Of a stretch of DNA of 11,972 nucleotides, positions 6,405 to 11,972 are shown in pieces. Location: the NCBI GenBank assembly GCA_024645155.1, contig JAHEGF010000089.1:1-11972 (forward strand), in the 5' to 3' direction. Each line of letters begins with the position of its first letter. Position 1 is the stretch's first letter. Under the pieces are notes generated by a model. The model did no database searches and was not told the origin of the DNA. It saw nothing but the letters and a program-made list of their open reading frames with translations. The DNA is from Phyllobacteriaceae bacterium. Lineage in GTDB: Bacteria > Pseudomonadota > Alphaproteobacteria > Rhizobiales > Rhizobiaceae. The position numbers and the translations under genes are program-made.

Positions 6405-7158
6405 CAAGGCTCTGGATTGGCTTCCGGCATTGGGTCTGTTCGTCGCGTTGGTAGTAATGTGGCAGCTCGCGGTCACACAATTTGGTGTCCGGGAGTATTT
6501 GCTGCCCAGTCCGGCATCGGTTGTCGGCTCAATGTTTTCAAGCGAAATAAACTGGATCGGTCACATCTTGGTTACCGGCTGGGCGATACTGGGCGCATTC
6601 CTCATCGCTGCCGTCGGTGGCATTTTGCTCGGCACGATTATTGCGTGGTCGCCTGTCATGAGCCGCGCCCTGATGCCGTTTCTCGTATTCGTCAATGTAC
6701 TGCCAAAAGTTGCAGTTGCACCTCTTTTTCTGCTGTGGCTCGGCTATGGCATACTTCCGAATATGCTGATCGGGGCGTTGATCGGGTTTTTCCCGGTCGT
6801 GATCAACACAGCTGTTGGCCTGCTTCAGATCGATGAAGACATGCTTGATCTTGGTCGCGTCTTTAACGCTCCCAAATGGAAGGTATTTGCCAAGATACGC
6901 ATTCCAAACGCTTATCCGTATATATTAAGTGCTCTGAAGATCACGGCCACCGCCGCCGTTGTCGGTGCAATTGTCGGCGAATTCGTCGCTTCGCAGGCCG
7001 GCCTCGGATACGTGATTATCACATCTCAGAGCAGCATGAACACACCGCTGGCATTTGGTGCACTGGTCTGGATTTCAGTCCTCGGGCTGCTTCTCTACGG
7101 CGCCGTTGCTGTTTTGTCGCGTGTGATCGCCCCCTGGGCAGAAAACCAGGAGGGATAA
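6388..7158 (+). CDS. ABC transporter permease, SsuC/TauC type
   Basis: A 256-residue inner-membrane permease of the binding-protein-dependent transport (BPD_transp_1) family. About six hydrophobic segments are visible, near residues 13-31, 65-88, 96-117, 122-145, 184-205 and 221-246. The cytoplasmic EAA-type loop that contacts the ATPase runs from about 150 to 180 (DMLDLGRVFNAPKWKVFAKI), with the Gly and the following IP as expected. The start is a TTG at 6388, supported by a strong ribosome binding site GGAGGTGA at 6377-6384 with 6 bases between GGAGG and the start, placed inside the end of the preceding gene. The relatives SsuC, TauC and ThiX/ThiY-system permeases carry sulfonates, taurine, nitrate or pyrimidine-type compounds. 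With the binding protein and ATPase that follow, it forms a complete importer for the operon's substrate. The permease probably works as a homodimer because only one permease gene is present. Confidence 0.93.
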   Translation: MTKAFDKALDWLPALGLFVALVVMWQLAVTQFGVREYLLPSPASVVGSMFSSEINWIGHILVTGWAILGAFLIAAVGGILLGTIIAWSPVMSRALMPFLVFVNVLPKVAVAPLFLLWLGYGILPNMLIGALIGFFPVVINTAVGLLQIDEDMLDLGRVFNAPKWKVFAKIRIPNAYPYILSALKITATAAVVGAIVGEFVASQAGLGYVIITSQSSMNTPLAFGALVWISVLGLLLYGAVAVLSRVIAPWAENQEG

Positions 7159-7175
7159 CCAAGGGAGGAAATGAT

Positions 7176-8177
7176 ATGCTAAAGAAACTGATATACTCCA
7201 CTGTAATGGCCGGTATGATCGCCTGGCCGAGCGCTGTGTTGTCGGCCGACAAGGTCACCTTTTCACTCAACTGGTTCCCCGTCGGTGACCATGCTGCATA
7301 CTGGGTCGCACTCGACAAGGGATACTTTTCTGATCGCGGTCTTGATGTGACGATGGAAAATTCGAAAGGCTCCGGCGATTCGATCGCAAAAGTAGATAGT
7401 GGCCGAGCCGATATCGGCCTCGCGGACAGTGCCGTTGTCATAGCGTCAAAAGCCCGTGGAACAACGATCAAGGTTGTTGGGATGGTGTTCGATAAAACAC
7501 CGCTCAATACTTTCAGCAGTGTAGACAATCCGGTTAGGTCACCGAAGGATCTGGAAGGAAAAACAATCGGCGCGCCTCCGGGAGACGGACAGCGCCAAAT
7601 GTGGCCGGCCTTTGCTGCCGCAAACAATATCGATGACAGCAAGGTGACCTGGGTCAATGTCGAACCGGCGGCAAAAATCGCTGCGCTCGCAGAAAAAAGA
7701 GTGGATTCTGTGGCTGATTACACCACCGGCCTTCCACTTTACGAGAAGCCTATGGGCGAAGGTAAAGTCGTCATGATGCCATGGGCCGACCATGGGTTCG
7801 ACATGTATTCGATGTCAATCATGGCGAGCGAAAAGACGATGACCGAAAGGCCCGAAGTGCTGCGCAAGTTCCTTGAAGCGGCCTATTTGGGTTGGCGCGA
7901 CGTCTTGAGCGATCCGGAAGCTGCCCTAGCGATATTCAAAAAGCGCGTGCCCGAGATCGACGAGAAACTGATCGGCGCCAACATGAAGCTCGGTTTGCAG
8001 TTGATGGACACCGATCGCTACAAGCAAAATGGCATCGGCTGGGTCGAGAAGGACAAAATGTGTAGCTCGGTCGACCTCGTAAACACTTATATGGGGTTAC
8101 CCAAGAAAGTGGAATGCGATGACGTGTTCACAATGGACTTTCTTACGAAGGTCGAAATGCCAGCAATGGCGCAGTGA
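7176..8177 (+). CDS. ABC transporter substrate-binding protein, NMT1/THI5-like
   Basis: A 333-residue periplasmic binding protein. Residues 1-24 look like a Sec signal peptide: a KK pair, a hydrophobic core and the ending AVLSA before DKV, with cleavage predicted after Ala24 and no lipobox Cys. The mature start, TFSLNWFPVGDHAAYWVALDKGYF followed by the GLDVT strand, is typical of the NMT1/SsuA-like binding proteins that capture small nitrogen- or sulfur-containing molecules. Further family features are the GRADIGLADSAVV stretch and SPKDLEGKTIGAPPGDG. ATG 7176 is preceded by GGGAGG (7163-7168) with 7-base spacing; this is the best ribosome binding site in the operon and fits a need for excess binding protein. 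The frame is open much further upstream within the permease gene, but no signal peptide would result from those starts. Two Cys residues near the C terminus (in KMCSS and VECDD) could form a disulfide. Ligand unknown. Confidence 0.93.
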   Translation: MLKKLIYSTVMAGMIAWPSAVLSADKVTFSLNWFPVGDHAAYWVALDKGYFSDRGLDVTMENSKGSGDSIAKVDSGRADIGLADSAVVIASKARGTTIKVVGMVFDKTPLNTFSSVDNPVRSPKDLEGKTIGAPPGDGQRQMWPAFAAANNIDDSKVTWVNVEPAAKIAALAEKRVDSVADYTTGLPLYEKPMGEGKVVMMPWADHGFDMYSMSIMASEKTMTERPEVLRKFLEAAYLGWRDVLSDPEAALAIFKKRVPEIDEKLIGANMKLGLQLMDTDRYKQNGIGWVEKDKMCSSVDLVNTYMGLPKKVECDDVFTMDFLTKVEMPAMAQ

Positions 8178-8201
8178 CCTCACGAAAACGGTGAACGCTT
8201 G

Positions 8202-9014
8202 GTGAAAAATACAATAGAGCTCGACCGGGTCGGCATGGTCTATGAGACCGCCAGCGGCCCGGTCGAGGCCCTTCGCAACATCTCCCTGGCTGTCGGCGAA
8301 GGAGAGTTCATCTCAATTGTTGGACCGAGCGGCTGCGGTAAATCAACACTGCTGCGGGTTATCGCCGGGTTGAGGCCCATGACGTCCGGAACTGTATTGG
8401 TCGACGGTACATCCGTGACGCGGCCCATTCCCAAGGTGGGAATGGTTTTTCAGGCAGCGGTACTGCTAAAATGGCGATCGGTGCTTGACAATGTACTGCT
8501 GCCGGCAGAACTGGCTGGACTGAACCCCCACAAGTTTCGCGAACGGGCTATTGAACTGCTGCATCTGGTTGGCCTTGAAGGTTTTACCGGAAAAAAACCA
8601 AACGAGCTGTCTGGAGGGATGCAACAGCGGGTGGCGCTGTGTCGCGCATTGCTTCTCGACCCGCCACTGTTGCTGATGGATGAACCATTTGGTGCGCTTG
8701 ACGCCATGACACGCGACGACATGAACCTGGAACTGCTTCGTGTTTGGGGTCAGGAAACTGGCGGTACCGGACGCAAGACTATCCTCTTTGTGACCCATTC
8801 TATCCCTGAGGCGGTGTTTCTTGCCGATAGGGTAGTCGTCATGTCGGCAAGACCGGGAGAGATAGCCGATGTCGTCAATATTGAACTTGATCGACCGCGC
8901 ACCGTGGAAACGAGGGCAACGGCGGATTTCGGCCATTATTCGCTGCAGATTTATGAAACACTCACCGGGCAAATGACTGGCGACAATTCGCGGTCAGCGC
9001 AAACACTTTCATGA
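8202..9014 (+). CDS. ABC transporter ATP-binding protein, SsuB/TauB type
   Basis: A 270-residue ATPase that powers the importer from the cytoplasmic face. All motifs are intact: Walker A GPSGCGKST (41-49), Q-loop Gln84 (VFQAAVLL), signature LSGGMQQR (136-143), Walker B LLLMDEP (156-162), D-loop GALD and switch His199 (FVTHS). The pattern KWRSVLDNVLLP after the Q-loop is typical of the nitrate/sulfonate/taurine ATPase subfamily. I chose GTG 8202 because GGTGA (8190-8194) lies 7 bases upstream; the TTG at 8199 is directly before it and possible, leaving only 4 bases. The gene follows the binding-protein gene after a gap of 24 bases and overlaps the next gene by ATGA, so it is part of the same transcript. 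The C-terminal 25 residues have no recognised function. Confidence 0.94.
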   Translation: MKNTIELDRVGMVYETASGPVEALRNISLAVGEGEFISIVGPSGCGKSTLLRVIAGLRPMTSGTVLVDGTSVTRPIPKVGMVFQAAVLLKWRSVLDNVLLPAELAGLNPHKFRERAIELLHLVGLEGFTGKKPNELSGGMQQRVALCRALLLDPPLLLMDEPFGALDAMTRDDMNLELLRVWGQETGGTGRKTILFVTHSIPEAVFLADRVVVMSARPGEIADVVNIELDRPRTVETRATADFGHYSLQIYETLTGQMTGDNSRSAQTLS

Positions 9015-10462
9015 CCGGTATTTCCGTAAAATTGCTGGCTGTCGAAGGCCGGGAAAGGGCATTCAGGCTACGCATGCCATTTCGTTTCGGCGTTACGACC
9101 GCTACCCACGGTCGACAGGCTATGGTCCAAGTTCGCATCGCTCTTTCAGATGGACGTGAGGCGACGGGTTATTCTGCCGAGGCACTCGGCGCCAAATGGT
9201 TCGACAAAAATCTCGAGCTAAGTGATGAGGATAATCATCATCAACTACGAAAATCCTTGGAACTAGCTACCGGGGCTTATCTTGCTTCCGGTCACGCAAC
9301 TCCATTTGCGATGTTTGCCGATCACTATTCGAGTCACATTAGGGATTGTGCATCGCTCGGTCTCAACCCGCTTATTGCCAGTTACGGCCAGTCACTTGTC
9401 GACCGTGCTATCGTGGATGCGGTTTGTCGCGTCCTTGAAGTCAGTTATTATAAAGCGGTTCGTACGAACCTGCTCGGCCTAGCGCCTCACAAGGTGATTG
9501 GTGACCTCGGTAATCTCGATATCGCTTCCTTCTTAGCGAAACTGTCACCATCAAGGTCAGTTCATGTCCGGCATACGGTCGGTCTTGCCGATCCGATCAC
9601 GTCAAGCGACCAGGACGACGATTTGCGCATCGGCGATGGACTGCCTGAAACGCTGGAGGAAGTAGTTGCGACCTACGGCAACAGGTATTTCAAAATTAAA
9701 GTTTGCGGCGACGAGGATGAAGATCTTCACCGGTTGGAACGAATAGCAGCCGTGCTCGACAGATCGGGTAGTGAATATCTTGTTACTCTCGATGGAAACG
9801 AACAATTCCCAGATGCGCGCCACGCCTCCGAATTTTTCCAAAAATTGAAAAGTTCATTACTCCTCGAACGCTTCGCACGGACGATCCTTTATGTTGAACA
9901 ACCTATAAACAGGGCCAATGCATTCTCGCGGCCGGTTGCCGCACTGGCAAGTCAAATACCTGTAATAATTGATGAATCAGATGGTGAGTTGTCGGCATTT
10001 ATTCAAGCAAAGGAGCTTGGTTATACCGGCGTATCGTCGAAAGCCTGCAAGGGTATGTACAAATCGATCATCAACCGAATCCGTTGCGAGATTTGGAATA
10101 AAAGCCAAAACCGGAACTACTTTATGTCGGCAGAGGATCTAACATGCGAGCCAGGCGTCGCGCTTCAACAGGATCTATCTCTTGTTAATATTCTTGGTCT
10201 CACTCATGTCGAACGTAATGCACATCATTTCATAGACGGCTTCGGCGGGAGGTCCCGATCGGAAATACATTCGTTCGTCGAAAAACATGCTGATCTTTAC
10301 AAGAACTTCGATGGCAACGCCCGTCTCCGAATACAAGACGGAAAGCTTGACATCAGTTCGCTTGACTGCGCCGGGTTCGGTTCTGCAGCGCGGCCCGATT
10401 TTGAAGCCGGAGAGCCGATGCCTGCGGCAGCCTGGCCGCTGACTGGAGAGAAAGACGGATGA
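9011..10462 (+). CDS. Long enolase-superfamily (mandelate racemase-like) protein
   Basis: A 483-residue protein, about 100 residues longer than ordinary members of the family. The barrel residues of the enolase superfamily can be read in order. These are the KIK motif (Lys228, Lys230) in YFKIKVCG, metal ligands Asp261 (LVTLDGNEQF), Glu296 (YVEQPIN) and Asp321 (VIIDESDG), and a Lys344 (VSSKACKG) at the place of the opposite acid/base. The Asp-Glu spacing is 35, against 26 in muconate cycloisomerase, because of an insertion near 277-290. The N-terminal capping half (1-220) resembles the family in shape (FRFGVTT, ATGYSAEALGAKW) but is long, and a C-terminal tail of about 60 residues follows. It shows little visible similarity to the other enolase-superfamily protein of this operon. 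Probably a sugar-acid dehydratase, epimerase or racemase; the exact reaction cannot be named. The ATG start overlaps the ATPase stop and the stop overlaps the amidase start, so translation is coupled. Confidence 0.82.
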   Translation: MTGISVKLLAVEGRERAFRLRMPFRFGVTTATHGRQAMVQVRIALSDGREATGYSAEALGAKWFDKNLELSDEDNHHQLRKSLELATGAYLASGHATPFAMFADHYSSHIRDCASLGLNPLIASYGQSLVDRAIVDAVCRVLEVSYYKAVRTNLLGLAPHKVIGDLGNLDIASFLAKLSPSRSVHVRHTVGLADPITSSDQDDDLRIGDGLPETLEEVVATYGNRYFKIKVCGDEDEDLHRLERIAAVLDRSGSEYLVTLDGNEQFPDARHASEFFQKLKSSLLLERFARTILYVEQPINRANAFSRPVAALASQIPVIIDESDGELSAFIQAKELGYTGVSSKACKGMYKSIINRIRCEIWNKSQNRNYFMSAEDLTCEPGVALQQDLSLVNILGLTHVERNAHHFIDGFGGRSRSEIHSFVEKHADLYKNFDGNARLRIQDGKLDISSLDCAGFGSAARPDFEAGEPMPAAAWPLTGEKDG

Positions 10463-11871
10463 TACGAGAATATGAATCTCTCGATGCACTCGATATCGCC
10501 GATCTGGTGCGGCGCGGAGAGGTTGATGCCGTCGAAGTGCTTGATGCGGCCATAACACTGTACGAGCAAAAAAATCGGCAGCTTAATGCAATTGTCACCC
10601 CGTTGTTCGAGCGCGCCCGTGAAGCAGTTAAAGCCGGTCTGCCGGACGGACCTTTTCGAGGCGTGCCCTATGTATTCAAGGAACTGGTGGTTTCAGTTCT
10701 GGGCGCGCCAACAACATTTGCGTCACGACTTTACGTCGACAATATGCCGATATCCGAGAGCGAAATCGTTCAAAGATGTAGACGCGCCGGAATGATCGTC
10801 CTCGGCAAGACAAATTCGTCGGAGTTCGGCCTTTCCGCAACGACCGAACCTCAACTGTTCGGCCCGACGAAAAATCCTTGGAACCCCGCTTATTCACCGG
10901 GCGGTTCCAGTGGCGGATCGGCAGCGGCCGTTGCTGCCGGGATCGTGCCGATAGGCCATGCCACCGATGGAGGAGGTTCAATTCGGATTCCGGCCTCATG
11001 TTGCGGCCTGTTCGGATTGAAGCCGACACGGGCACGCATAACCGCGGGACCGGAGGCGGGCGAGGGCATGGCGGGCTTTGCCAGCCAGCATGCAGTCAGC
11101 CGATCGGTACGTGACAGTGCCGCTCTCCTGGATATCACAGCAGGCCCGATGCCCGGTGACCCCTATTTTCCTCCGCCACCACGCCTGTCTTACTTAAAAT
11201 ACGCCGAAACCAACCCTCGCCCTCTTCGTATCGCTTTCTCGGTACATGCTCCCAATAACGCACCCATCGACAGTGAATGTTCAGAATCCGTGCGCGATGC
11301 CGCAAGGTTATGCGAATCTCTCGGCCACATTGTGGAGGAAGCGGCACCCGATTTTGATATCGAGCAGGTCCAGCAGGGTTTCCTGGCCGTATTTCAGGCA
11401 AACACGATGACCAACATTGCACGCAAGACCGGCGGGAGCCTACCGCAGGTCGACCAGGTAGAGCCCCTGACGATGGCTCTGGCCGAACGCGGTCGCGCAA
11501 TTCCGGCACCGCAATACATTGCAATCCTGCAGGGCCTTCAAAGAGAGAGCCGCCGCATAGCCGATTTCTACGAGCACTATGATATCTGGCTGACACCGAC
11601 TCTTGGCACAACGCCACCGATTCTTGGGAAGTATAGTACGGATGTTGACGATATCGACAGTTGGTTCGCGGCGTTGATGGCCTTTATACCCTTCACGTTC
11701 ATCTGCAATGTTACCGGCCAGCCGGCAATGTCGGTACCATTAGGCCAATCCACGAATAGACTACCCATTGGATGTCATTTTTCGGCACGTTATGGCGAAG
11801 AAGGTTTGTTGTTTCAATTGGCCGGCCAGCTTGAACGGGCAAGACCTTGGTACCAGCGAAAGCCACAGTAA
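10459..11871 (+). CDS. Amidase-signature family hydrolase
   Basis: A 470-residue cytoplasmic amidase (no signal peptide) of the Ser-cisSer-Lys family, which includes GatA, malonamidase, fatty-acid amide hydrolase and many catabolic amidases. The triad reads Lys74 (GVPYVFKEL), Ser150 in the glycine-rich GGSSGGSAAAVAAG stretch, and nucleophile Ser174 in ATDGGGSIRIPAS. The Ser-Ser spacing of 24 and Lys-Ser spacing of 76 agree with FAAH (Lys142, Ser217, Ser241; 24 and 75). GLFGLKPTRARI follows as usual. It hydrolyses a carboxamide, and sometimes esters, to acid plus amine. It is not the Glu-tRNA amidotransferase subunit as far as context shows, because no gatB/gatC is nearby. ATG 10459 overlaps the previous stop. 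It is the last gene of the operon in the window and may either start the pathway, by cleaving the imported amide, or remove an acyl group added by the GNAT protein. Confidence 0.92.
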   Translation: MIREYESLDALDIADLVRRGEVDAVEVLDAAITLYEQKNRQLNAIVTPLFERAREAVKAGLPDGPFRGVPYVFKELVVSVLGAPTTFASRLYVDNMPISESEIVQRCRRAGMIVLGKTNSSEFGLSATTEPQLFGPTKNPWNPAYSPGGSSGGSAAAVAAGIVPIGHATDGGGSIRIPASCCGLFGLKPTRARITAGPEAGEGMAGFASQHAVSRSVRDSAALLDITAGPMPGDPYFPPPPRLSYLKYAETNPRPLRIAFSVHAPNNAPIDSECSESVRDAARLCESLGHIVEEAAPDFDIEQVQQGFLAVFQANTMTNIARKTGGSLPQVDQVEPLTMALAERGRAIPAPQYIAILQGLQRESRRIADFYEHYDIWLTPTLGTTPPILGKYSTDVDDIDSWFAALMAFIPFTFICNVTGQPAMSVPLGQSTNRLPIGCHFSARYGEEGLLFQLAGQLERARPWYQRKPQ

Positions 11872-11972
11872 ACGGGTCCTGTTGGTCCCAATATCCCTGA
11901 CGACGGACGGTGTTTCCCGTCAGCACCTAATGGACAGATCGGGCTGATAGCTTAAGGGAGTATATTTTTGAT
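11872..11972 (+). other. Non-coding 3' flank with weak hairpin and possible next start
   Basis: No gene is visible in these 101 bases. CTGACG (11897-11902) and CGTCAG (11918-11923) can pair around a 15-base loop, and an alternative inner stem pairs GACGG (11906-11910) with CCGTC (11917-11921). There is no T-run after either, so an intrinsic terminator is only weakly supported. At the very edge, AAGGGAG (11954-11960) stands 7 bases before a TTG at 11968, which could be the start of another gene on the + strand that runs out of the window. No copy of the CAACC-GGTTG palindrome is present here. Confidence 0.3.

Noticed and set aside
6876..7175. Long in-frame extension upstream of the binding-protein gene
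   Set aside because: It lies within the permease gene in another frame, and starting there would bury the clear signal peptide that begins at 7176 behind a strong ribosome binding site.
11897..11923. CTGACG...CGTCAG inverted repeat as an intrinsic terminator
   Set aside because: The loop is 15 bases and no T-run follows, so I list it only as a weak hairpin in the 3' flank.
288..11926. Many open frames on the minus strand, up to about 200 codons (for example 7019-7657 and 5913-6476)
   Set aside because: All lie opposite strongly supported + strand genes, show no recognisable domains and have low-complexity, Arg/Ser/Pro-rich translations typical of antisense shadows.

Overview
The window reads as an accessory catabolic locus of a proteobacterium, most likely an alphaproteobacterium of the rhizobial type. 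That placement is an inference from the gene families, the moderate GC content and the tightly overlapping operon style; there is no rRNA or other phylogenetic marker. All recognisable genes are on the + strand. I see no mobile element, CRISPR array, tRNA or rRNA.

Layout: (1) positions 1-518 are the 3' part of a TIM-barrel ketose 3-epimerase-like gene. (2) A TetR-family repressor gene follows (547-1206). (3) A palindromic operator and putative promoter lie at 1208-1251, followed by a second, different TIM-barrel isomerase/epimerase gene (1297-2175). (4) A second, more perfect copy of the same palindrome with its own putative promoter lies at 2186-2228. It precedes a nine-gene, tightly packed operon (2262-11871). 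The order is SDR-like epimerase/dehydratase, two-domain GNAT acetyltransferase, dihydrodipicolinate-synthase-family lyase, muconate-cycloisomerase-like enolase-superfamily enzyme, ABC permease, NMT1-type periplasmic binding protein, ABC ATPase, a second and unusually long enolase-superfamily protein, and an amidase-signature hydrolase. (5) About 100 bases of non-coding sequence end the window, with a weak hairpin and possibly the start of another gene.

Working model (inference): a small organic molecule is imported by the SsuABC/TauABC-like transporter and processed in the cytoplasm. Candidate steps are amide hydrolysis (amidase), N-acylation (GNAT), proton-abstraction epimerisation, dehydration or cycloisomerisation (two enolase-superfamily enzymes), redox or epimerisation (SDR), retro-aldol or hydrolyase chemistry (DapA-like), and isomerisation (two TIM-barrel epimerases). 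The TetR protein probably represses both downstream promoters through the shared palindrome. The substrate cannot be read from the sequence. Points that look unusual are the matched operator pair, two divergent enolase-superfamily enzymes in one operon, an SDR lacking the catalytic lysine, and the GNAT/cycloisomerase/amidase combination, which recalls N-acyl-amino-acid racemisation pathways.
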